DNA of 55,810 nt from positions 1 through 55,810 of the forward strand of contig NZ_JAPTGB010000016.1 of the NCBI RefSeq assembly GCF_026891975.1, in the 5' to 3' direction. A model generated the notes under the pieces. It did not search any database, was not told where the DNA came from, and worked only from the letters and a program-made list of their open reading frames with translations. Positions within the stretch are counted from its first letter, which is position 1. Each line of letters opens with the position of its first letter. A program made the translations under genes and the position numbers. This document shows, piece after piece, positions 43,401 to 52,125 of this stretch. The DNA is from Methanocorpusculum petauri. GTDB taxonomy: Archaea; Halobacteriota; Methanomicrobia; Methanomicrobiales; Methanocorpusculaceae.

Positions 43401-44561
43401 ATGGGTTCGGAATCGTACTATGATGTCTTGGGTGTTCCCCGCAATGCGACGGAGACGGACATCAAAAAGGCATACCGGAACCTCGCCAAGAAGTATCACC
43501 CTGACGTCTGTAAGGAAGCAGGCGCCGAGGAGAAGTTCAAGTCGATCAATGAGGCGTATGCGGTGCTGTCGGATGAGTCAAAGCGCCGCCAGTACGATCA
43601 GCTGGGACATGAGAACTTTACGAATGCGTCGAAGGGAAGCTACGGCGGAGGCCCGGGCGGTGCAGGGTTTAATGCCGATTTCTCCGGGTTCGGAGATATC
43701 TTTGATTCGTTCTTCGGCGGTGGCGGACGGCGTTCCGGCCCCCGTCAGGGTGATGATCTTCTGATGCGTATTCAGATCAGTCTTGAGGATGCGGTCTTTG
43801 GTGCGCAGAAGGAGATCGAGGTGATGCACACCGAGCAGTGTCCGGACTGTGACGGAACGGGCAGTTCGACGAAGAAGACCACGACATGCCCGAAGTGCGG
43901 CGGAACCGGTCAGATCAAGCAGGTCAGAAATTCGATCTTCGGCCAGATGGTGACGGCTGCCCCGTGTCCGAACTGCGGAGGCCGCGGAAAGATTCCGGAG
44001 TCAGTGTGCCGGAAATGTAACGGTACCGGCAGAACGAAGGTTCGGCGAAAAGTCACGGTGCACGTCCCTCCGGGTATTGAATCCGGGATGCGTCTGCGGA
44101 TGGAGGGCTATGGCGAGGCCGGAGATTACGGGGCGTCGAACGGAGATCTCTATATTGAAGTCCGCGTGATGCCAAACTCGCGGTTCGATCGCGAGGATGA
44201 TAATCTGGTGACGCAGTATGAGATTACACCTGCCCAGGCGGCTCTTGGCTGCGAGGTTCTGATCGAGACGCTGGATAAGAAGAAGGTGTCGCTGAAGGTT
44301 CCGGCAGGAATTTCCTACGGAACGCGTCTGCGGATTCCGGGTGAGGGTGTCAGGAGACGCGGTAATTTCGGAAGTCTTCTGGTGCGGATTGTAATTGCAA
44401 CGCCGAAGAAGCTCTCCGCAACCGAGCGGGAGCTGTATGAGCAGCTTCTTGCAGCGGAAGGGAATGCATCGAAGACGAAGGACGCAAAAGAGCCGAAGAG
44501 TTCTCCCGGGTCGGATGCACCGAAGGATGAGAAGAAAAAGAAGCGCGGCTTCTTTAAATAA
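43401..44561 (+). CDS. dnaJ: Co-chaperone DnaJ (Hsp40, type I)
   Basis: A 386-residue DnaJ. The J domain has YHPDVCKE near residue 32, a Gly/Phe-rich linker follows, then four zinc-knuckle repeats [24 protein letters not shown] and CRKCNGTG, and the C-terminal substrate domains. I take the ATG at 43401 because AGGTGA ends six bases upstream; ATG 43395 would leave no spacing. The tail is rich in Lys and ends KKKRGFFK. Last gene of the operon, followed by a T-tract. Confidence 0.96.
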   Translation: MGSESYYDVLGVPRNATETDIKKAYRNLAKKYHPDVCKEAGAEEKFKSINEAYAVLSDESKRRQYDQLGHENFTNASKGSYGGGPGGAGFNADFSGFGDIFDSFFGGGGRRSGPRQGDDLLMRIQISLEDAVFGAQKEIEVMHTEQCPDCDGTGSSTKKTTTCPKCGGTGQIKQVRNSIFGQMVTAAPCPNCGGRGKIPESVCRKCNGTGRTKVRRKVTVHVPPGIESGMRLRMEGYGEAGDYGASNGDLYIEVRVMPNSRFDREDDNLVTQYEITPAQAALGCEVLIETLDKKKVSLKVPAGISYGTRLRIPGEGVRRRGNFGSLLVRIVIATPKKLSATERELYEQLLAAEGNASKTKDAKEPKSSPGSDAPKDEKKKKRGFFK

Positions 44562-44564
44562 TAC

Positions 44565-44571
44565 TTTTTTT
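44565..44571 (+). terminator. T-tract terminator after dnaJ
   Basis: Seven T residues three bases after the stop, closing the chaperone operon. Confidence 0.55.
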
Positions 44572-44874
44572 AGAATTTTCAATCTGTAGCGGTAGTTTTC
44601 GGAGGTTGTATTGCCTGCTGCCGTCGGGTCCGTATACATCTGCGGGAGAGATGATTGACGTACAGTCCGGAGATCAGGATTTGGTATAGTAGGGAGATTG
44701 TTCCCTGCCATCGCAGATCTCTTTTCCCACCACGATGTTGGATATGTTCCCCTCTCTTGTACAACTGTGTTTTGCCGGCGGTCCGGGAAGAAAGGTGCAG
44801 AGCTGTGTCCGTCAGAAAATATATAGCCTCCCGAATGAAAGAAAAGAGATATTCAAACGAAGTGTGTGACTCCG
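44572..44874. other. Intergenic region before the PEGA protein
   Basis: About 300 bases without a recognisable gene. A TATA-like AAAATATATAGCC (about 44816-44828) would give the PEGA gene a leader of about 25 bases. I see no other signal. Confidence 0.4.
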
Positions 44875-45786
44875 ATGAAATACCAGAAACTAATCCTCTG
44901 CATCCTTGCAGTACTCCTCCTTGCCGGATTCTGCTGCATGCCGGCAGCAGCCTGGCATTCAAACACCGACATAAAAGTATCTCCGTCCGGCATACTCATG
45001 CCGGGAGATACGGTGACAGCTGAACTTGAAATCACTATTTTGCGGGAGTTTCCTACAGATCACCAGTTGTACCTGACCACGGATCTCTCTGATGCAAAGT
45101 GGACCTGTGAAATTACTCACGTAGAGGGAACGCCTCTTACCACGCTTCAGCGTACCGGGAAATACTACTCCATAAACGGATTCATTCTCTCCTACTCCCA
45201 CGAAATTATTGCAACTATCACCCTGACCGGAACCGTCCCTCCAAACACCGTTGGTGATGAACTCAGTCTCCTCAGCGCCGAGGAAAATACCGGAAAAGTT
45301 GTCATCTCCACCGCGGAAAAGAAAGTCGTAATCGGATCATCAGCCGCTACGGCAACACCAACCAGAACACCAACGCAGACCCAGACCGCAACGGCAACTC
45401 CGACTGCCACGGCCACCGCAGTTCCGACCACAACCCCCACGCCGAAACCGACACCAACCGTTGCAACCCTTATCGTCTCTTCCAATCCGTCCGGGGCCAA
45501 TATCTTTATCGACAACAACTACAAAGGCTTCACCCCCACCACCCAGACCGAAATTGCGCCGGGGACTCATGTAGTTCTTCTGAAAAAAGAGGGATACCTT
45601 GACGACGAACAGACGATCAAATTCGAGGCCGGCACGACATACGAGATCAGCTTCGTCCTCTCCAAAGAAGCAAAGGCTTCCGAAGTCTTTGTGGATCTTA
45701 TCAAACAGTATCCGACTATAGCACTCATCGGCGTTATCATCATCGGATTCGGCGTTCTTGCACTGCTTATCCGGCGGAAACGCTGA
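44875..45786 (+). CDS. Exported PEGA-domain surface protein with C-terminal anchor
   Basis: A 303-residue secreted protein. A signal peptide (ILCILAVLLLAGFCCMPAAA) is followed by an unknown domain of about 130 residues, a Thr/Pro-rich linker (TPTRTPTQTQTATATPT type) near residues 160-200, a PEGA domain (IVSSNPSGANIFIDNNYKG, then VLLKKEGYLDDEQ), and a C-terminal membrane helix with basic tail RRKR. This layout is typical of methanogen cell-envelope proteins, and the linker is likely O-glycosylated. The ATG at 44875 is preferred over GTG 44866. Confidence 0.85.
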   Translation: MKYQKLILCILAVLLLAGFCCMPAAAWHSNTDIKVSPSGILMPGDTVTAELEITILREFPTDHQLYLTTDLSDAKWTCEITHVEGTPLTTLQRTGKYYSINGFILSYSHEIIATITLTGTVPPNTVGDELSLLSAEENTGKVVISTAEKKVVIGSSAATATPTRTPTQTQTATATPTATATAVPTTTPTPKPTPTVATLIVSSNPSGANIFIDNNYKGFTPTTQTEIAPGTHVVLLKKEGYLDDEQTIKFEAGTTYEISFVLSKEAKASEVFVDLIKQYPTIALIGVIIIGFGVLALLIRRKR

Positions 45787-45857
45787 TCTTTTTAGTATTA
45801 TTTTTCGGATACACGCCGGGGACAGATCGCGTATCCACCAAAAAAAAGTGATCCGTA

Positions 45858-46529
45858 TCAGCCTATCCGGCTGATACCATCAATCGACGTCCGCTTGCCG
45901 GTCTGCATATAATAGACCTTCTCACCCATCCGGCAGGCATGATCCGCACACCGTTCCAGATACCGGTTGATCATATGATAGGCACTGCACTGCGGAACAA
46001 CCGAAACATACTGCCCCATTGCCGTAACACAGTCATCATAGATGACCGTATACATTTCGTCAACGGATTTCTCCATAGTGGAAAGCGACCCGAGTGGTTC
46101 AATCTCGCCTGTTGCAAAACAGTTGTACACAATCTCCAGCATCGAATTGGTTACGTCGCCCATTTCCGTAATCTCTTTTGCAATCGGTGTAACATGTTCA
46201 CGATCCGTAAACTGTGCAATAAGTTCGCCGATGTCTTTTCCGTAGCGGCCGACACGCTCGGACGAGGTAATCATATCCAGACTGCAGGCAATAATACGGA
46301 GATCGGTTGCCATCGGCTGATTCAGTGCAATCAGCAGTACGCCCCGTTCGTTCAGCAGATCATACTGACTTGCAATATACTCTTTCTGCCGGACAACATC
46401 GGCGGCAATCTCGCGATCAATCGTTTCAAAGGCCATCAGGGAATTTTTCAGCATGCCTAAGGCGAAACGGCCATACCAGTTTACCTGATCTTTGTAGGAA
46501 CCCAGTTCCAGATGAAAATACTCGTTCAT
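45858..46529 (-). CDS. phoU: Phosphate signalling protein PhoU
   Basis: A 223-residue all-helical PhoU with two PhoU repeats; VRQKEYIASQYDLLNERGVL and RYLERCADHACRMGEKVYYM carry the acidic metal-binding residues. PhoU tunes the Pst transporter and phosphate response. The ATG at 46529 directly abuts the pstB stop, so it closes the pst operon. A second PhoU-like protein is encoded at 51042. Confidence 0.95.
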   Translation of the reverse strand: MNEYFHLELGSYKDQVNWYGRFALGMLKNSLMAFETIDREIAADVVRQKEYIASQYDLLNERGVLLIALNQPMATDLRIIACSLDMITSSERVGRYGKDIGELIAQFTDREHVTPIAKEITEMGDVTNSMLEIVYNCFATGEIEPLGSLSTMEKSVDEMYTVIYDDCVTAMGQYVSVVPQCSAYHMINRYLERCADHACRMGEKVYYMQTGKRTSIDGISRIG

Positions 46530-47279
46530 TTAACCAAACCTTCCGGTTACATAGCGTTCGGTCAGCTCTTCTGCGGGGTTGGAGAATATCTTTTTCGTCT
46601 CGTCCACCTCTACCAGTTTGCCGAGATACATAAAGCCGGTCGTGTCGCTGACACGGGCGGCCTGCTGCATGTTGTGGGTGACGATGATCACGGTGTACTT
46701 CTCCTTCAGATCCGTAATCAGTGTTTCAATCTTTGAGGTTGCAATCGGATCCAGTGCTGAACAGGGTTCGTCCATGAGAATGATTTCAGGGCTTACCGCA
46801 AGTGTTCGTGCGATGCAGAGACGCTGCTGTTGTCCTCCGGAAAGTCCGAGAGCCGAGTCGTGCAGCCGGTCTTTGACCTCGTCCCAAAGGGCTGCCCCTT
46901 TCAGACTGTTCTCCACAATTGCGTCAAGTTTGCCGGAGTCACGTTCGCCATGGGCACGGGGGCCGTAGGCAATGTTGTCGTAGATAGATTTCGGGAACGG
47001 GTTTGGCCGCTGAAAGACCATGCCGATCTGTTTCCGCAGTTCGACCGGGTCGGCGTCCAGAATATTTGCGTCCCGGAAGAGAATTTCTCCGGTGATTTTG
47101 CAGGAAGGGATAAGATCGTTCATCCGGTTCAAGCAGCGGAGAAGTGTAGACTTTCCGCAACCGGACGGGCCGATAAGGGCAGTGACCTTCTTTTCTTCAA
47201 ACGGGAAGTCCACGTCAAAGAGTGCCTGTTTTGAACCGTATGAAAGGTTCAGATGTTGTGTCTGAATAACGCTTGTCAT
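46530..47279 (-). CDS. pstB: Phosphate ABC transporter ATPase PstB
   Basis: A 249-residue ABC ATPase. Walker [10 protein letters not shown] near residue 33, signature LSGGQQQRL near 147, Walker [14 protein letters not shown] near 165. Length and sequence are normal for PstB. Starts three bases after the PstCA stop. Powers phosphate import with the fused permease. Confidence 0.97.
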   Translation of the reverse strand: MTSVIQTQHLNLSYGSKQALFDVDFPFEEKKVTALIGPSGCGKSTLLRCLNRMNDLIPSCKITGEILFRDANILDADPVELRKQIGMVFQRPNPFPKSIYDNIAYGPRAHGERDSGKLDAIVENSLKGAALWDEVKDRLHDSALGLSGGQQQRLCIARTLAVSPEIILMDEPCSALDPIATSKIETLITDLKEKYTVIIVTHNMQQAARVSDTTGFMYLGKLVEVDETKKIFSNPAEELTERYVTGRFG

Positions 47280-47282
47280 AAT

Positions 47283-49199
47283 TTATCTCAGAAGTTTTTG
47301 TTGGAAGTGTCTGCGCAGGAGAATTGCCGCAAGATAGATTACCATTACCAGGACAATCAGCACAACGGCAGTTCCGTACTGCTGGGCAGTCGCGCCCGGT
47401 ACACTGGTCGAAAGAACATACAGGTGGAACGGCAGTGCCATAACAGGGTCAGAGACGTCCATGGTGACGAACCGTTTCGTAAATACCACTGCCGTGAACA
47501 TGATTGGTGCGGTTTCCCCTGCGGCTCTGCCGATGGAGAGAATTGCACCGGTGAGAACACCGGGGGCAGCAGACGGCAGGACGACTTTGCGGATCGTCTG
47601 CCATTTGGTTGCGCCAAGACCAAGGGATGCTTCACGGAGTGCATTCGGTACGGATTTTAGTGCTTCTTCGGTGGTTCTGACAATGGTCGGCAGAATCATT
47701 AAGGCAAGACAGATCTGACCGGCGAGCATACAGATACCCCAGTTGAGATAGATCACGAAGAAGGCAAATCCGAACAGGCCGAACACGATGGAAGGGGTTC
47801 CGTTTAAGAGATCGTTTCCGGTCCGCAGGGCACGGGTCAGGAGGTTTTCCCGTGAGTACTCGATTAAGTAAATCGCCGCACCGATTCCTATCGGGAGTGC
47901 GACAAGTATTGCACCGCCCACCAGCTGCAGGGTTCCGATAATTGCCGGATAAATTCCTCCGGCACGGCCAAGGTCGCTCGGGCTTTGGGTGAGGAACTCC
48001 CACGTGATTGCAGGCAGACCGTTTGAGAAGATATCCAGCAGGATGATGGCAAGGATCAGAATGACGGCGGCGGTGCAGGCATAGATGACACCAAACGAAC
48101 TCAGTTCGGCAATCCGGTGGGATATTTTTGCCCGGCCGAAGTACCAGACGGCAATGAGTGCTGCTATGATCACTGCCGAGAGGATGCCGAGAGCTGCTGC
48201 AAGGAAGCAGAAGAATGCCACACCGATTACCGCAAGGGCGAAAAGTTTGAGCCTTTTTCTGCTTTCGGCGGAGAGACGCGGTTCAGTCCGCCTCCCGGTC
48301 TGTGTCCGTTTGATAATCCAGGCGGATGCAAGGTTTACGATGAGGGCAATTATCAGCAGAATGACGGCGACGCCGAAGAGGGCGTAGTAGTGCATGGTGC
48401 CGGTTGCAACCTCGGCCATTTCGATACCAAGGGTTGCGGTCAGGGTTCTGACCGGCGAAAGAACGTTCCAGATGGGTTCAGGGATGATTGCGGCGTTTCC
48501 GGCAACCATCATGACCGCCATGGTTTCACCGATTGCCCGGCCCATACCAAGTACGATCGCTGCGGAAATTCCGGATGCGGCGGCGGGCAGGAGAACACGG
48601 GAGATGGTGTGCCAGTAGGTTGCGCCCAGACCGAGGGATGCTTCTTTGTAGTCTTTGGGAACAGCAAACAGTGCATCTTCGGAGACGGAGACTATTGTCG
48701 GCAGTGCCATGATTCCCAGGATGACCGAGGCGGCAAGCCAGGAGAAACCGCTGGGAATGTCAAGAGTTGTCCGCAGAAAGTTGCAGAGAACCACCATGCC
48801 GAAGAAACCATACACGACTGACGGAATTCCGGCAAGGAGTTCGATGATTGGTTTTACTGCGTCGCGGATCTTTGGCGGGGCAAGGTAGGAGAGGTACACG
48901 GCAGTGGCGAGACCTAAGGGAATAGCGAAGATCAGTGCCCCCAGGGTGACAAGCAGTGTGTCAATAATTAATGCGGCAACGCCGTAGGAGGGGAGGGAGC
49001 CGGTCGGGTTCCAGTTCGTGTTGAATAAGAATTCAAAAATTCCCACTTCGGTAAAGGCGGGAAGAGCAGTATAGATCAGATAACCGAGGATGAATACAAC
49101 GGCAGCAGCCGATATCAAAGCGGTAAGCAGCCAGATGGATCTGATAATTTTTTCCCGCATAACCCGATTGCGGGCTACGATATTTGTGTGTTCTGTCAT
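47283..49199 (-). CDS. Fused phosphate permease PstC-PstA
   Basis: A 638-residue protein that carries both permease subunits in one chain. The first half (to about residue 315) is PstC-like: ELLAGIPSVVYGFFGMVVL and the EAA loop KEASLGLGATYWHTI with GRAIGETMAV. After a basic linker and extra helices the second half is PstA-like: DLLNGTPSIVFGLFGFAFF and REASLGLGATKWQTI with GRAAGETAPI. Both copies of the coupling loop for PstB are intact. Normally PstC and PstA are separate. The junction contains no stop or frameshift. It lies between pstS and pstB. Confidence 0.95.
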   Translation of the reverse strand: MTEHTNIVARNRVMREKIIRSIWLLTALISAAAVVFILGYLIYTALPAFTEVGIFEFLFNTNWNPTGSLPSYGVAALIIDTLLVTLGALIFAIPLGLATAVYLSYLAPPKIRDAVKPIIELLAGIPSVVYGFFGMVVLCNFLRTTLDIPSGFSWLAASVILGIMALPTIVSVSEDALFAVPKDYKEASLGLGATYWHTISRVLLPAAASGISAAIVLGMGRAIGETMAVMMVAGNAAIIPEPIWNVLSPVRTLTATLGIEMAEVATGTMHYYALFGVAVILLIIALIVNLASAWIIKRTQTGRRTEPRLSAESRKRLKLFALAVIGVAFFCFLAAALGILSAVIIAALIAVWYFGRAKISHRIAELSSFGVIYACTAAVILILAIILLDIFSNGLPAITWEFLTQSPSDLGRAGGIYPAIIGTLQLVGGAILVALPIGIGAAIYLIEYSRENLLTRALRTGNDLLNGTPSIVFGLFGFAFFVIYLNWGICMLAGQICLALMILPTIVRTTEEALKSVPNALREASLGLGATKWQTIRKVVLPSAAPGVLTGAILSIGRAAGETAPIMFTAVVFTKRFVTMDVSDPVMALPFHLYVLSTSVPGATAQQYGTAVVLIVLVMVIYLAAILLRRHFQQKLLR

Positions 49200-49230
49200 T
49201 GTTCCCTCGAAAAAAAAGATGGTTGATTGT

Positions 49231-50835
49231 TTATGCGACCGGGACGAATCCGTTGTCGCTTAAGATTTTCTGGCCTTCGGCGGAGAGGATGAAGTCAAGG
49301 TAACTCTTTGCAAGACCGGTTGGTTCACCGTCGGTGATCATGAGGAGCGGACGGTTGATGGTGTAGGTGCCGTCAATTACGGTGGCGACCGAGGGCTTGA
49401 CGCCGTCGATGGTGAATGCTTTGACGGTGTTGTCCACGTACTCAAGGGAGACGTAGCCGATTGCGCCGGGAGTCTGGGCGACGCTCTGCTGAACGGCTCC
49501 GTTGGAGTTGAGTTCCTGCATGGTCTTTGCGGCGTCTTCTTTGTTTAAGACGAACTCGGTGAAGAATTCCCGGGTTCCGGAGGCACTGTCACGTCCGACG
49601 AGGACGATTGTTGTGTCTGATCCGCCGACTTCTTTCCAGTTGGTGATCTTGCCCTGATAGATGTCTTTGACCTGGGCAAGGGTGAGGGCGGAGACGCTGT
49701 TGGACGGGTGGGCGATGATGGCGATTCCGTCACGTCCGATGATATATTCTTTGAAGTTGTGGCCTTCCTTTTCGGAGGATTTCAGGTCACGGGACAGCAT
49801 GCCGATGTCAGCAGTTCCGGAGGAGACGGTGGTTACCCCGACGCCGGAGCCGCCGCCGCTGATCTGGATGTCAGCGTTTGCATGGTTTTTCATGTATACT
49901 TCGGCTACTGCCTGGGCAACGGGAAGGACGGTGGTGGATCCCGCAAGGGAGATTGTGCCGGAGACGTCGCCTGTAGATGTGCTGCTGCCGCTGACCGGAA
50001 CAAAGCCGTTGTCGCTTAAGATTTTCTGGCCTTCGGCAGAGAGGATGAAGTCAAGGTAACTCTTTGCAAGACCGGTTGGTTCCCCGTCGGTGATCATGAG
50101 GAGCGGACGGTTGATGGTGTAGGTGCCGTCAATGACGGTGGCGACTGAGGGCTTGACGCCGTCGATGGGGAATGCTTTGACGGTGTTGTCCACGTACTCA
50201 AGGGAGACGTAACCGATTGCACCGGGAGTCTGGGCGACGCTCTGCTGAACGGCTCCGTTGGAGTTGAGTTCCTGCATGGTCTTTGCGGCGTCTTCTTTGT
50301 TTAAGACGAACTCGGTGAAGAATTCCCGGGTTCCGGAGGCACTGTCACGTCCGACGAGGACGATTGTTGTGTCTGATCCGCCGACTTCTTTCCAGTTGGT
50401 GATCTTGCCCTGATAGATGTCTTTGACCTGGGCAAGGGTGAGGGCGGAGACGCTGTTGGACGGGTGGGCGATGATGGCGATTCCGTCACGTCCGATGATA
50501 TATTCTTTGAAGTTGTGGCCTTCCTTTTCGGAGGATTTCAGGTCACGGGACAGCATGCCGATGTCAGCAGTTCCGGAGGAGATAGTGGTTACTCCGACGC
50601 CGGAGCCGCCGCCGCTGATCTGGATGTCAGCGTTTGCATGATTTTTCATGTATACTTCGGCTACTGCCTGGGCAACAGGAAGTACAGTCGTGGAGCCGGC
50701 AACCGAGATGGTTCCGGTAGTCCCGGACGGGGTGTCAGTGTTGACACATCCAGCCGAGAGGACGGCAAGAGCGAGGACGGCGACTGCAAAGATTGCAGCG
50801 AGACCTGCTTTGTTGAAGCGTTTTGAGCTACGCAT
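49231..50835 (-). CDS. pstS: Tandem two-lobe phosphate-binding lipoprotein (PstS-PstS)
   Basis: A 534-residue exported lipoprotein with two complete phosphate-binding domains. The signal peptide ends in the lipobox LSAGC near residue 30. Each domain starts GTIS-AGSTTVLPVAQAVAE (V or L varies), has GGGSGVGVTT for phosphate oxygen contacts, GRDSASGTREFF and ends SDNGFVPV. A short Ser/Thr linker joins them. The underlying DNA is a 756-base direct repeat with about a dozen differences, so the duplication is recent or kept alike by conversion. The ATG at 50835 (MRSSKRFNK) has GGGTG upstream; ATG 50922 is a less likely alternative. First gene of the pst operon. Confidence 0.93.
   Translation of the reverse strand: MRSSKRFNKAGLAAIFAVAVLALAVLSAGCVNTDTPSGTTGTISVAGSTTVLPVAQAVAEVYMKNHANADIQISGGGSGVGVTTISSGTADIGMLSRDLKSSEKEGHNFKEYIIGRDGIAIIAHPSNSVSALTLAQVKDIYQGKITNWKEVGGSDTTIVLVGRDSASGTREFFTEFVLNKEDAAKTMQELNSNGAVQQSVAQTPGAIGYVSLEYVDNTVKAFPIDGVKPSVATVIDGTYTINRPLLMITDGEPTGLAKSYLDFILSAEGQKILSDNGFVPVSGSSTSTGDVSGTISLAGSTTVLPVAQAVAEVYMKNHANADIQISGGGSGVGVTTVSSGTADIGMLSRDLKSSEKEGHNFKEYIIGRDGIAIIAHPSNSVSALTLAQVKDIYQGKITNWKEVGGSDTTIVLVGRDSASGTREFFTEFVLNKEDAAKTMQELNSNGAVQQSVAQTPGAIGYVSLEYVDNTVKAFTIDGVKPSVATVIDGTYTINRPLLMITDGEPTGLAKSYLDFILSAEGQKILSDNGFVPVA
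49239..49962 (-). repeat. pstS internal direct repeat, C-terminal copy
   Basis: Aligns with 49995-50718 at an offset of 756 bases (for example the block around GAAGAATTCCCGGGTTCC at 49561 and 50317). Differences are mostly third-position changes. Confidence 0.9.
49995..50718 (-). repeat. pstS internal direct repeat, N-terminal copy
   Basis: Partner of the copy at 49239-49962. By eye only about a dozen substitutions are visible in most of its length; similarity is lowest toward the high-coordinate end, where each copy meets its leader or linker. Confidence 0.9.
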
Positions 50836-50966
50836 ACTAATTACACCCGGAAGATTGACGTTGTTGTTTGTCAGCTTCCGCTCATTTGGTTGTGGATTAT
50901 CAGGTATAGTGGTGATCGACATAGTCTCTGGTTATCTCTATCTTCACAATTTTCACGCAGAGTTTC

Positions 50967-50985
50967 TATACATCTATTGAGTATA
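50967..50985. promoter_or_regulatory. Candidate phosphate-response operator between pst and AbrB-PhoU gene
   Basis: TATAC-N9-GTATA overlaps the likely minus-strand TATA box (CTATATACTC) of the pst operon in the divergent gap. On the plus strand, AATAAATATTGG (about 51005-51016) would start the regulator transcript near its ATG. Repression by the divergent AbrB-PhoU protein is possible. Confidence 0.5.
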
Positions 50986-51041
50986 TAGAGAATATGTGGG
51001 TGTCAATAAATATTGGCTGTGACATATAGTATGAAAGATCT

Positions 51042-52052
51042 ATGGAAATTCGGAAAGTGCAGGTTACCGGGGGGTCATCGTATGTGATTTCTCTGCCGAA
51101 AGGCTGGATACGCCAGCAGAAGATTGAGAAGAATGATCCGGTCGGGGTGATTACGCAGGCGGACGGGACACTTCTGCTGACGCCGAATCTGACGTATGAC
51201 AGTACGATCCGGATTAAGGAGTTTTCTCTGAAGGAGTATCCGGTTCCGGATATGCTGCTCAGATCCCTGATTGGTGCATATATTTCCGGGTTTACGACGA
51301 TTCGTGTTACGTCTGCGGGGAGGATTCCGCCGAAGGTGCGGCAGGTGGTACGCAAGTTTACGCAGATGACGATCGGTCAGGAGGTTGCGGAGGAGAGTGA
51401 TAATAGTATTATTCTGAAGGATATTCTGAATCCGTCCGAGATGCCGTTTGAGAATACGATTCGCCGGATGTATGTGATTGTGAAGGCGATGCATGAGGAT
51501 GCATTGTATGCACTTGAGCAGGGACGCCGCGAGCTTGCGGAGGATGTGGCTGCACGTGATACGGATGTGGATCGCCTGCACTGGCTGATACACCGGCAGT
51601 TTTCTCTGATTGTGACAAATCCTGCGCTGTCACGAAGGATGGAGATTGCACCGGCAAAGGCGGCGACGTATTATCAGATTTCCCGGATTATTGAGCGGGT
51701 GGGGGATCATGCGGTGGCGATTTCGGAGGCGGCGCTGGTGCTGATTGATATGCGGGTGGATCATACGGTTGTTGCGAAGGTGACGAAGGCGGGGGAGGCA
51801 TCGCTGGATATTTTCAACCGGAGTATTAAGGCGATTTATGCGAACAGCATTCCGGAGGCGAATGCGATTATTGCAGCGGCGGATGATCTGCTGCCGGAGT
51901 ATCATACGCTGTCGGCGACGACACAGAAGATGAAGGTGAAGGAGGCTGTTGCGATGACGACGATTGCAAACAGTATGCACAGGATTAGTGAGTACAGTTC
52001 GGATATTGCGGAGATTCTGATTAATCAGATGGTCGGGGCGGATTCTTCCTGA
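51042..52052 (+). CDS. AbrB-PhoU phosphate uptake regulator
   Basis: A 336-residue archaeal regulator. The N-terminus (MEIRKVQVTGGSSYVISLPK) is an AbrB/SpoVT swapped-hairpin DNA-binding domain, followed by two PhoU-like helical repeats (YYQISRIIERVGDHAVAISE near residue 210; MHRISEYSSDIAEILIN near the end). It is divergent from pstS, so it is the best candidate for the transcriptional control of the pst operon. The ATG at 51042 probably belongs to a leaderless mRNA. Confidence 0.92.
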   Translation: MEIRKVQVTGGSSYVISLPKGWIRQQKIEKNDPVGVITQADGTLLLTPNLTYDSTIRIKEFSLKEYPVPDMLLRSLIGAYISGFTTIRVTSAGRIPPKVRQVVRKFTQMTIGQEVAEESDNSIILKDILNPSEMPFENTIRRMYVIVKAMHEDALYALEQGRRELAEDVAARDTDVDRLHWLIHRQFSLIVTNPALSRRMEIAPAKAATYYQISRIIERVGDHAVAISEAALVLIDMRVDHTVVAKVTKAGEASLDIFNRSIKAIYANSIPEANAIIAAADDLLPEYHTLSATTQKMKVKEAVAMTTIANSMHRISEYSSDIAEILINQMVGADSS

Positions 52053-52054
52053 GG

Positions 52055-52067
52055 TTTTTCTTTTTTT
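52055..52067 (+). terminator. T-tract terminator after the AbrB-PhoU gene
   Basis: TTTTTCTTTTTTT begins two bases after the stop codon. Confidence 0.55.
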
Positions 52068-52125
52068 GGTGTCATTGGAAAAAGTGACAGTATTCCTTTA
52101 TAGGAAATTACATGAATAATTATGG

